Assembly: GCA_046760705.1 (NCBI GenBank)
Contig: JBHIER010000205.1
Coordinates: 1-6,325, forward strand
Length of the DNA: 6,325 bases
Direction: 5' to 3'
Source: JBHIER01 sp046760705 [NCBI: bacterium]
GTDB lineage: Bacteria > JBHIER01 > G020348925
Both the position numbers and the translations under genes were made by a program. Shown piece by piece: positions 1 to 6,068 of the stretch (positions within the stretch are counted from its first letter, which is position 1; the number at the start of each line of letters is the position of its first letter). The notes below the pieces were generated by a model. It was not told where the DNA came from. It did no database searches and worked only from the letters and a program-made list of their open reading frames with translations.

Positions 1-262
1 TCAATTCGTAGCACGGTCTCTCCGGGCACAAGGCCCTCCACTACAGTTCTCCCCCCATCGTAGTGTAGGCCTTTATGGGCGTAGTTTGCTGTTGTAGGGT
101 TCTCAATTCGTAGCACGGTCTCTCCGGGCACAAGGCCCTCCACTACAGTTCTCCCCCCATCGTAGTGTAGGCCTTTATGGGCGTAGTTTGCTGTTGTAGG
201 GTTCTCAATTCGTAGCACGGTCTCTCCGGGCACAAGGCCCTCCACTACAGTTCTCCCCCATC
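1..262. repeat. 102-bp exact tandem direct repeat, at least 2.5 copies, open at left edge
   Basis: Copy 1 is 1-102 and copy 2 is 103-204; the two are identical base for base. Copy 3 starts at 205 and matches for 55 bases to 259, then loses one C from the run of six and diverges after 262. The unit is 34 codons long. On the minus strand one frame is open through all copies and gives a 34-residue repeat that begins ENPTTANYAHKG and ends LVPGETVLRI. The other frames I read through the unit contain stops. Exact identity implies recent amplification or active homogenisation, although an assembly artefact at a contig end is possible. I do not recognise the peptide family. Confidence 0.95.
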
Positions 263-516
263 CTGAGGTGAGGCTCTCGCCCGAGATGCTTTACGTATAT
301 TCTCAAGTGCTTTTTCAGCGTATCCGGCCTCCCTATTTCAATCCAATCATCAATCGAGTCTAAGAAACAGTATCTCTGAATGATGAAGATCCGCTCCTCT
401 TCATCAACGAGGATAAGTCGTAGCATCAGTGAATGGTTTATATATTGGGCGACCAGATCTTCAATACCTAAAAATAGTTTAACCGAGAAGCTTTCTCTTT
501 CAGCGCCAGCCACCAC
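1..516 (-). pseudogene. Uncharacterised ORF leading into the 34-residue repeat array, with an apparent 1-base frameshift
   Basis: The minus strand is open from a GTG at 514-516 down to a TGA at 205-207. It would start 17 bases inside the protease gene and encode about 103 residues, including IIQRYCFLDSIDDWIEIGRP. I recognise no domain, and no good ribosome binding site precedes the GTG, so translation is uncertain. At 255-259 the minus strand has a five-G run where the downstream repeat copies have six. Restoring one G would place this ORF in the repeat frame, and the junction would then read HLRMGGRTVVEG against HYDGGRTVVEG in later copies. The repeat frame itself meets a TAA at 291-293 and has no convincing start of its own. 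The options are a real gene with a sequencing or assembly indel, a decayed gene, or chance open frames. The left end lies outside the window. Confidence 0.3.
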
Positions 517-2701
517 CGGGGCCCAACAGGATGTTAATCATGCCAACGAGATCCATCGCCTCTATTGTTCCGTCATCGTTATAGTCAGCGGCCCAGCATT
601 CTGGTCCCCAACCGTCATGACAGGTCTTCGCCAAGATGAACTGTACCGCCTGAAGGACGTCGGCTATTTCAACGCTTCCACTTGCGTCAACATCCCCTTT
701 ACAGAGAAAGACAATGAGACCATCTTTGACCCCCACATCGAGAGAGGTACCGGTCGTATCAGTGAGGGTCACATCCGCCATGATGAGTCTGGCGCTGTCT
801 CCGCAGGAAGCCCCTGCTTGAACCTCAAAGGAGATTTCAGCCACGGCCCCTGTCCCTGGGGCAATGGTGTTGCCCCTGGTATCCGAGATTGAGAGGATCA
901 GCTCTCCCGGTTCAGATACGCTCCACAGGAAGGTGTTCATGAGCTCTGTCCGTGGAGTGGGCGAAATAGCTTGGAGTTCCAGGAGGGTGGTGTCAAAACC
1001 CAATTGTATGGACACGTCCGTTATGGGTGCTTGGACCCGGGTCTGGTTGTCGATGACAAGCTCCAGATCGACCGTCCGGTCGATGGGGGTGACGCTCGCC
1101 GGGATGGTGAGGGTCACTCCGGCGGCCTCAATGTGAAGAAGAACCGACACCACCACGACGTTGTCGGTGGGATCGTCCGTGTCGATCAGAATATTCGTCC
1201 TCTGTTCACCGGGGACGAGGGATGAGGTGTCAAAGGTCACCTCTAAGACTGTACTGCCGCCGGGTTCCATTGTTCCGCTGTCCGGTTCCACTGACAGCCA
1301 CTCCCTTAGAACGGTAACGTGGAAGGTGAGGGCGGTATCCCCCGTATACGTCAGAGTGATCGGAACCCTTTTCAGCTCCCCTTCGGCCATGGTCTCCTCG
1401 ATCGATTTCGGTGTCGCCTTCAGGTTGTGGACAACCCCTGTGCCGCGCAATTTCAGGTCAGGGAGAAGTCGGCAACTGTTGCTGAGCACTTTCATGCGCT
1501 TGTACTGGAACCCAACCGTGTCAGGGGCGAAGGTGACCGTAACATTGAGGGTTCCATTCGGTGCAATCGTCTGGGGGTAAGTAGTGGGAGCGCTGACATA
1601 GAAGCCGGGGATGTCTTCGGAAAAACCGTAGATTTCCAGATCGGCTCTGCCAACATTAGAGATTTTCAGTTTCCAATCCTTCCGATTGCCGACTTCTACT
1701 CTTCCGTAGAGGTGACCGTGGTCGGACAGTTCCCCTTCGGGAACATCCCCCAAAGCTAAGTAGAGGCTCCGGCTTTCAATGCCGACCTCATTGGTGCCCA
1801 TTCGTATTCGGAAGTAGCCCCTTTCGCCCCAGCGGGGGCCCCAGCTATTTTTGACGATCCAGCAAGGCGGAGTGGTCGTATCGTCCCAGCCGACGAGGAC
1901 TATGGCGTGGCCCCCTCGTTGCTCACCATACACGTGCTCATAGATTCCGCCTGTATAAGCGTCGAAATCCTCGTAGACCATCATAGCTGTGGCCACAGGT
2001 CCCCGGAGCAGTTGATCTTTGATTTCGGCCGGAGTCTTGACGTCGTCGTCACCACCGACATAGCCCCAGCAAGTGATTTTGAAAACCCGCTGCCGCCAAT
2101 CGGGGCAGGTGTTGCTGCACGGCTGGTCTTTGCCATCTTCCCCGGCGGTGTAGGGAAAACAGGCCTCCTCTGGGGCACCGTTCTCAAGGAGGTATCTAAA
2201 GCCGTCACTCATGCCCCAACCCTCGTCGCAGGTGCCGCCTCCGCAGAAGAAGATGTGCTGCTCGGAGAGGTCTAGATTGAGGGTCGGGTTGTTGTTATAG
2301 ATGTTGATCTGCCCCTCCAGGGTGCCGATGGTGGCGAAGGCGACACAGCTCCCGCACCTGCCCTGATTTCGTACCCCGGTCATCCAGTCTTCTCCGTCTT
2401 TGTTTCGCCAGTCGAACTTCTCCGGCAGCCATGGGGAGCGGATCATCTGCTGAAGCCCAGGAATCCTTCGCTCTGTGATGGAATCGGTGCACCCGCACAT
2501 CTGCCTCTGCAATTCTGGTGGAAGCATGAAGATCTCCGTCATGCCGGCTGTCCAGTGGGCTCCCTTCTCCTCGATGGCCCTTTGAATTGCCCGGAGCGCA
2601 GTTTCAGGATCCCACCCGCGCTCCCAGCGATCCTGGGCGTATCCAGTGCCGACGACAAGGGTCCACACGAGGGACACAGCAAAGAGAAGGTGTTTTCTCA
2701 T
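500..2701 (-). CDS. Secreted papain-like (C1A) cysteine protease with ASH/Hydin, BACON-like, cohesin-like and dockerin domains
   Basis: The product is a 733-residue protein, probably exported to hydrolyse peptides outside the cytoplasm. Residues 1-22 form a signal peptide with likely cleavage after GYA. Residues 23-94 are a short pro-region, and LPEKFDWR marks the usual start of a mature C1A enzyme. Catalytic residues are visible: oxyanion Gln113 and nucleophile Cys119 in NQGRCGSC, His265 in GGHAIVLVGW, and Asn285 in VKNSWG. Val120 replaces the common Trp after the nucleophile. Residues about 327-422 resemble ASPM-SPD2-Hydin domains, 425-525 a BACON/Ig-like domain and 528-665 a cohesin-like beta domain. 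Residues 667-727 form a dockerin with two calcium loops (ligands D670/D672/S674/D681 and D706/N708/D710/D717). The start at 2699-2701 is chosen for its AGGAGG site and for the signal peptide directly after it. The protease and dockerin calls are firm; the middle domain labels are by eye. Confidence 0.95.
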   Translation of the reverse strand: MRKHLLFAVSLVWTLVVGTGYAQDRWERGWDPETALRAIQRAIEEKGAHWTAGMTEIFMLPPELQRQMCGCTDSITERRIPGLQQMIRSPWLPEKFDWRNKDGEDWMTGVRNQGRCGSCVAFATIGTLEGQINIYNNNPTLNLDLSEQHIFFCGGGTCDEGWGMSDGFRYLLENGAPEEACFPYTAGEDGKDQPCSNTCPDWRQRVFKITCWGYVGGDDDVKTPAEIKDQLLRGPVATAMMVYEDFDAYTGGIYEHVYGEQRGGHAIVLVGWDDTTTPPCWIVKNSWGPRWGERGYFRIRMGTNEVGIESRSLYLALGDVPEGELSDHGHLYGRVEVGNRKDWKLKISNVGRADLEIYGFSEDIPGFYVSAPTTYPQTIAPNGTLNVTVTFAPDTVGFQYKRMKVLSNSCRLLPDLKLRGTGVVHNLKATPKSIEETMAEGELKRVPITLTYTGDTALTFHVTVLREWLSVEPDSGTMEPGGSTVLEVTFDTSSLVPGEQRTNILIDTDDPTDNVVVVSVLLHIEAAGVTLTIPASVTPIDRTVDLELVIDNQTRVQAPITDVSIQLGFDTTLLELQAISPTPRTELMNTFLWSVSEPGELILSISDTRGNTIAPGTGAVAEISFEVQAGASCGDSARLIMADVTLTDTTGTSLDVGVKDGLIVFLCKGDVDASGSVEIADVLQAVQFILAKTCHDGWGPECWAADYNDDGTIEAMDLVGMINILLGPGGGWR

Positions 2702-2706
2702 TTTGT

Positions 2707-2712
2707 CCTCCT
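2707..2712 (-). promoter_or_regulatory. Shine-Dalgarno AGGAGG of the protease gene
   Basis: The minus strand reads AGGAGG, five bases (ACAAA) and then ATG. This is a full-consensus ribosome binding site. It decides the start at 2701 over an in-frame upstream codon at 2881, whose extra 60 residues would bury the signal peptide. Confidence 0.9.
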
Positions 2713-2753
2713 GTTCTCTTCTCTGTGGTTGTCTTGTCAAAATAGCCGAGGGG

Positions 2754-2772
2754 CTCGCCCATCCTGGGCGAG
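2754..2772 (-). promoter_or_regulatory. Perfect 7-bp hairpin in the protease mRNA leader
   Basis: CTCGCCC (2754-2760) and GGGCGAG (2766-2772) pair perfectly around a five-base loop. The hairpin lies between the candidate promoter and the ribosome binding site. No T-run follows on the minus strand, so it is unlikely to be a terminator. A role in mRNA stability, or as an operator, is inference only. Confidence 0.55.
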
Positions 2773-2801
2773 AGACGCTCCCCCCCTTTACCCTGGTACA
2801 T

Positions 2802-2830
2802 AACATAGTTTTTTCTGAAAGGCCGTGCAA
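2802..2830 (-). promoter_or_regulatory. Candidate promoter for the protease gene
   Basis: On the minus strand TTGCAC (2825-2830) and TATGTT (2802-2807) are 17 bases apart, with an A-rich spacer. The -10 matches TATAAT at four of six positions and the -35 matches only at TTG. Transcription would start near 2795, leaving a leader of about 94 nucleotides. The spacing is right but the -35 is weak, so this is a candidate only. Confidence 0.4.
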
Positions 2831-3317
2831 GTCTTTTTTGAGGGAGATGGTTAGGCCGGCGGTTCTCCCATACAGGAGCATGAAACCTCGCGGATATGAA
2901 TCCGCGCCTCCAAATAAATCGTCCGATTGAGTTTCATAGGGGTCCGAATGGATGATGGGTTCTCCGCAGTTAACTTACGGGTGGACGCTGTTTTGCCGCT
3001 GGTAACAAGCGAATGGACGAGCTCAGCAACCGTTTCCAGACCTTTACTTGGATGATTCCCGCTTAACCGAACAACGGGCATAACCGACAAAACCGATTTA
3101 ACCAAACTTCGGAGGTGACCAAGCGCTGGCCTTTTTGATTGTTTGCAGCGGAGGGGCCTACATCTTCTCATCCCGGCCTGCGATCGGGACAAGAAGGATA
3201 ATAGCCCTAATCCATAATCTGAGCAGTTTCTAACTAATAGGAATCGATGATTTTGCTCATGGGGCTGAAGTGTTGAAGGGATTCCGGTGAAGGTCAGAAT
3301 TCTTTTTAAAAATGAGG
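2831..3317. other. Intergenic region without a convincing gene; contains one imperfect inverted repeat
   Basis: This is the distal part of the gap between the divergent protease and eIF2B-like genes. A minus-strand open frame at 2851-3324 has basic, low-order sequence, no recognisable domain and no ribosome binding site, so I do not call it. Visible structure is an inverted repeat with 12-base arms, ten of them pairing (3164-3175 and 3185-3196), around a nine-base loop and without a T-run. There are also three AACCGA copies at 3065, 3082 and 3091. I saw no tRNA or other known RNA. Confidence 0.5.
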
Positions 3318-3347
3318 TTGACAATAGTCCAGCTTCAGTTGTATCTT
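3318..3347 (+). promoter_or_regulatory. Sigma-70-type promoter for the eIF2B-like gene
   Basis: A perfect -35 TTGACA lies at 3318-3323. Eighteen bases later TATCTT (3342-3347) matches the -10 consensus at four of six positions. Transcription would start near 3354, giving a leader of about 55 nucleotides before the ATG at 3410. No other promoter this good was seen upstream of this gene. Confidence 0.6.
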
Positions 3348-3351
3348 ACAG

Positions 3352-3387
3352 GTGGCAAGAATGTGTGAGGCGTACTCTCTTGGCCAC
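3352..3387 (+). promoter_or_regulatory. Leader inverted repeat at the 5' end of the eIF2B-like mRNA
   Basis: GTGGCAAGA (3352-3360) pairs with TCTTGGCCAC (3378-3387), leaving one bulged C, around a 17-base loop. It begins about where transcription is predicted to start, so it would fold at the extreme 5' end of the mRNA or serve as an operator at the promoter. It is followed by only a weak GGTG ribosome binding site. Function is unknown. Confidence 0.45.
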
Positions 3388-3409
3388 ATGAATACATTAC
3401 CTGGTGTAA

Positions 3410-4300
3410 ATGAAAAAGTTAGAAGACATCCGCAACGATCATGTCTCAGGGGCGAGTGAGATCGCCATTCGCTGCGCCGAGTACCTGAAAAGCCAAGCCA
3501 GCCACATAACCGCCGATAAGCCGGACCAGTTCCTGTCGAAGCTGGCCCAAATCGGGGCTCAACTGAAACAGGCTCAACCGGCCATGGCCCCAGTCTACAA
3601 CGCCGTCCACTTTGTCCTTTCCGCCGTCAGAGAGCGCCTGGGCAAAGGCGCTACTACTTCCCAACTGAGGAATGCGGCCACAGAAGCGGCACAAAATTTC
3701 ACAGATAGATTAAAATATTCTATGAAAGATCTTGCCGCAGTTGGGGTTTCACTAATTGAGAATCAACACAAAATTATGACCTACAGTTCAAGCCGGGCCG
3801 TGGCTGCCCTCTTAAAGCGTGCTAAAACTGAGGGGAGATCGTTTACGGTCGTCGTTCCTGAATCGCGGCCCATGTGTGAGGGACGTGTGCTGGCCCAGGA
3901 CTTGGGTTCAACAGGTATTTCATGCACCGTCATCGTCGACGGAGCCATATCGTCTTTCATTGATCAGGTGGACGTGGTTCTGGTTGGTGCGGACAGGGTC
4001 TCAGAGAGGTGTGTAGTAAATAAGATCGGCACGCGGGGGCTGGCTATTATAGCCAGAGAGTTCCGGGTGCCCATCTACTGCGTCTGCGAGACGAGTAAAT
4101 TTCTGACTTCAGACCTTCTTCCTTTCACTCAGAAGGAGAACCCTGCGGAGCAAGTGTGGGAAAAGACCACCGAGAATGTGAAGGTCAGAAACATCTATTT
4201 TGAAGAGGTCCCTTCGGACTCCTTCACAGGGTTTATTACCGAGAAAGGGGTTTTGGGACCCGCAGATGTCAGGAGGGCTGTAACAGAAGGTTTACCTTGA
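3410..4300 (+). CDS. eIF2B alpha/beta/delta-family protein (IF-2B fold), probably without isomerase activity
   Basis: The product is a 296-residue, probably cytoplasmic protein. Residues 1-115 look like the helical N-terminal domain and 120-296 the Rossmann-like domain of the family that includes eIF2B subunits, methylthioribose-1-phosphate isomerase and ribose-1,5-bisphosphate isomerase. Signatures are VVPESRPMCEG (148-158), LVGADRV (191-197), VNKIGT (203-208), CETSKF (226-231) and the closing ITEKGVLGP (276-284). In the isomerases the motif near residue 126 is THCN, with a catalytic Cys; here it is TYSSSR, closer to THAYSR of eukaryotic eIF2B-alpha. Asp195, the usual acid, is kept. It may therefore bind a phosphorylated sugar or nucleotide without catalysis, which is inference. 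A TAA sits immediately before the ATG in frame, so 3410 is the first possible start; the ribosome binding site is weak. It is alone on this strand. Family is certain, function is not. Confidence 0.93.
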   Translation: MKKLEDIRNDHVSGASEIAIRCAEYLKSQASHITADKPDQFLSKLAQIGAQLKQAQPAMAPVYNAVHFVLSAVRERLGKGATTSQLRNAATEAAQNFTDRLKYSMKDLAAVGVSLIENQHKIMTYSSSRAVAALLKRAKTEGRSFTVVVPESRPMCEGRVLAQDLGSTGISCTVIVDGAISSFIDQVDVVLVGADRVSERCVVNKIGTRGLAIIAREFRVPIYCVCETSKFLTSDLLPFTQKENPAEQVWEKTTENVKVRNIYFEEVPSDSFTGFITEKGVLGPADVRRAVTEGLP

Positions 4301-4363
4301 ATTTCCTACTCCTGTCTGTGGGTTTCCGGGTGCTCTGTTTTCCCTTGTGTGACAATATGGTGT

Positions 4364-4487
4364 GGGAGCTACGAAGCTAGGCGGAGCCGCGTTAAAGACG
4401 GCACTCCGCTCCGGCTCCGTGCCTTACGACCAACAACAACCGTACCTTCTCACACGCGCTATGGAAAGCGCGGCTCCGATTGTTCCC
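4364..4487. repeat. Structured intergenic element with nested inverted repeats
   Basis: CGGAGCCGCG (4382-4391) pairs perfectly with CGCGGCTCCG (4469-4478), extendable inward by a wobble and an A-T pair. Its first eight bases can instead pair with CGGCTCCG at 4412-4419. A second perfect hairpin, CGCGCT with AGCGCG around six bases, lies at 4455-4472. GGCAC (4400-4404) can pair with GTGCC (4419-4423), and flanking GGGA (4364-4367) with TCCC (4484-4487). Pairings that share arms are mutually exclusive. It lies between two convergent genes with no coding signal, as dispersed palindromic (REP- or MITE-like) elements often do. Whether it recurs elsewhere cannot be told from one window. Confidence 0.6.
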
Positions 4488-4491
4488 TCCT

Positions 4492-4530
4492 AAAAAACAG
4501 ACCGATAGAACCTCAAAGCCCCGTCGGTCT
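4492..4530. terminator. Probable bidirectional rho-independent terminator between convergent genes
   Basis: AGACCGA (4499-4505) pairs with TCGGTCT (4524-4530) around 18 bases. Read on the minus strand, the stem is followed by GTTTTTT, a good termination tract about 60-100 bases beyond the kinase stop. Read on the plus strand it is followed by CATTTTAATTT, a weaker tract that could end the eIF2B-like transcript. The long loop lowers confidence slightly. Confidence 0.65.
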
Positions 4531-4589
4531 CATTTTAATTTAATGTCATTCCGCCCAAAGGCAACGGATAGGAAACCGATAACTGGATG

Positions 4590-5624
4590 TCAAATATGGG
4601 AGTTACGTCTACTAAACAAAGAATTGAAACCGTTTGTGGAATTTTGTGAAGTTTTGTGGCTACAAGACTGTTGCACCACAGGGAGCTCTACCACAAAGGT
4701 GAGCCCTTTATCCGCAGAATTGTCTACCCAAATGGTTCCGCCGTGGTCCTTCATAATTCCGAAACTGACAAAGAGGCCAAGGCCGGAACGGTTCTTCTCC
4801 TCGTCGGCCCTAAAGAATGGATCGAACAATCTGTCCACAGCCTCATCAGGCACTCCGCAGCCTGTGTCCGAGAAGCGGATTTCGATCACAGGTTTTGTGT
4901 GGTGATCGATGAGGCGGGTGGATACGGTAAGGGTTCCACCCTGGGGCATGGCATCGGCAGCATTGACGACAATATTGAGAAACCCCTGACCGAGTTCATC
5001 ATTTGCCCCCAAGATGTGGATCATACGAGAATCGAATCTCCGGATGATTTCTATGTTGTTCACTCGCATTTCGTATTCGACAAGGGAAATGGTCCGGTGC
5101 AGCAGCTCATGGATGTCCAAAACGGCTTTGCCTCCTTTTGACTTCTTGGAGAACTGTCGAAGATTGTTCACAATAGCAGCCACCCTTTTTGTCTGATCGT
5201 TGATAATTCCGAGGGTTTTGAGGATACGTGGATCGAGACGTTTCTCCATCGACAATAGTTGGACCCGTCCGGAAATGATGTTGATGGGATTCAGGGTTTC
5301 GTGGGCCACCCCACCTGCCAACCGTCCCACAGAGGCGAGCCGTTCGGCTTGGATGAGACGGCGGTTCATTTTCGCCCTCTCGTTTACCTCCTCTACCGTG
5401 GCATACAACAGTTCCAGACCAAAGAGGGCCAACAGCACCGACAGGCTCACCAGAAGCCACTTGTGAGTGCCCAAGAGGACGTTCTCTGTTAGAAGAATGT
5501 AAGCAAAAATGGTCAGCGGGACCAGCGACACCAGTCCAAAAATGATCTGGGTCTTGTGCCGCAACCCCAAATTTTTTATGGAGAACGCATCGAACGCCTT
5601 TATTTGCGATCTTAATAATGACAC
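4590..5624 (-). CDS. Two-TM sensor histidine kinase (HisKA plus HATPase_c)
   Basis: The product is a 344-residue inner-membrane kinase that would autophosphorylate and pass phosphate to a receiver. Two membrane segments lie at about 25-45 and 55-75 with only about ten residues between them, so there is no real periplasmic sensor. I see no PAS or HAMP domain, and a short helical linker leads into the H-box. The phosphoacceptor is His108 in GGVAHETLNPI. The ATP domain has the N-box around Asn221 (NAADAM), G1 DTGCG (253-257), F-box LFDPFF (266-271) and G2 SGLGLFVS (280-287), all intact. A Ser/Asn-rich tail of about 28 residues follows the usual family end at LPV. The GTG start is supported by AAGGG six bases upstream; the ATG just before it is out of frame and stops at once. 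It lies 28 bases after the receiver gene and is the last gene of the operon. Confidence 0.95.
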   Translation of the reverse strand: MSLLRSQIKAFDAFSIKNLGLRHKTQIIFGLVSLVPLTIFAYILLTENVLLGTHKWLLVSLSVLLALFGLELLYATVEEVNERAKMNRRLIQAERLASVGRLAGGVAHETLNPINIISGRVQLLSMEKRLDPRILKTLGIINDQTKRVAAIVNNLRQFSKKSKGGKAVLDIHELLHRTISLVEYEMRVNNIEIIRRFDSRMIHILGANDELGQGFLNIVVNAADAMPQGGTLTVSTRLIDHHTKPVIEIRFSDTGCGVPDEAVDRLFDPFFRADEEKNRSGLGLFVSFGIMKDHGGTIWVDNSADKGLTFVVELPVVQQSCSHKTSQNSTNGFNSLFSRRNSHI

Positions 5625-5630
5625 GTCATG

Positions 5631-5635
5631 CCCTT
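5631..5635 (-). promoter_or_regulatory. Ribosome binding site deciding the kinase GTG start
   Basis: The minus strand reads AAGGG, six bases and then GTG at 5624. A competing ATG at 5627-5629 is too close to this site and opens a frame of only five codons, so the GTG is preferred. Confidence 0.6.
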
Positions 5636-5652
5636 CGTTCTACGGTGCTCAC

Positions 5653-6030
5653 TCAGGCCGAGGCTGAGGTCATCATGAGAAGTTTTGCATACACACTCTT
5701 TTCCATATCATCGAGATCGATCGGCTTGGTGATGTAATCGCAGGCTCCCAGTTTGAGAGCATACTCGCCAATCTTTTCGTCCTTGACCGCGGTGACCATG
5801 ATGACGCCTACCTCTTTGTCGATGGCCCGTATGCGCTGCAGAGCTTCGAGTCCGTCGAGACCAGGCATTCTGATGTCCAAGAGAACAATGTGGGGACGTT
5901 CGCTCTTCACCGCGGATATGGCCTCCAAACCGTTTGCCGCGGTCAATACCTGATACCCCCGTAGCTCTAGAAACTCGCTGATAAATTCACGCGTCTCCTG
6001 CTCGTCATCGACAACCAATATTCTTGCCAT
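5653..6030 (-). CDS. Stand-alone response-regulator receiver protein (CheY-like)
   Basis: The 125-residue cytoplasmic protein consists of one receiver domain with no output domain. The key residues are present: acidic pair Asp8/Asp9 in VVDDE, phosphoacceptor Asp52 in LLDIRMPG, Thr80 in IMVTA and Lys102 in ITKPID, with Tyr99 as the switch aromatic. Full domain length and a normal stop show it is not truncated. The ATG at 6028-6030 follows GAGAGGTG (6038-6045) by seven bases. It sits 38 bases after the upstream activator gene and 28 bases before the kinase gene, consistent with one operon. It probably acts as a phosphate acceptor or phosphate sink for the kinase, or as an intermediate in a relay; the sequence does not show which. 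Its partner for output is unknown. Confidence 0.95.
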   Translation of the reverse strand: MARILVVDDEQETREFISEFLELRGYQVLTAANGLEAISAVKSERPHIVLLDIRMPGLDGLEALQRIRAIDKEVGVIMVTAVKDEKIGEYALKLGACDYITKPIDLDDMEKSVYAKLLMMTSASA

Positions 6031-6068
6031 AGGAAAACACCTCTCTTCAGATTTGAACGGACCCTACG

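Noticed and set aside
1-262. CRISPR array
   Set aside because: The whole 102-base unit is identical from copy to copy, with no short repeat alternating with variable spacers.
470-500. Terminator directly after the protease stop
   Set aside because: The only stem (GAGAA with TTCTC, three-base loop) is short and the T-run is too far away.
1161-1759. Plus-strand open frames inside the protease gene
   Set aside because: They are antisense shadows of a gene with clear domains and have no motifs of their own.
2808-2830. Sigma-54 promoter upstream of the protease
   Set aside because: TTGCAC resembles a -24 box, but no GC-containing -12 element follows at the required distance.
2702-2881. Upstream in-frame start extending the protease by 60 residues
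   Set aside because: It would bury the signal peptide, and the consensus AGGAGG lies just before the ATG at 2701.
2851-3324. Minus-strand open frame of 157 codons in the intergenic region
   Set aside because: Basic, low-order composition, no domain and no ribosome binding site; it also covers the hairpin and abuts the divergent promoter.
3410-4300. Methylthioribose-1-phosphate isomerase (mtnA)
   Set aside because: The catalytic cysteine motif is TYSSSR rather than THCN, and the protein is shorter than usual for that enzyme.
4480-5492. Plus-strand open frames across the kinase gene
   Set aside because: They lie antisense to a complete histidine kinase with intact H, N, G1, F and G2 boxes.
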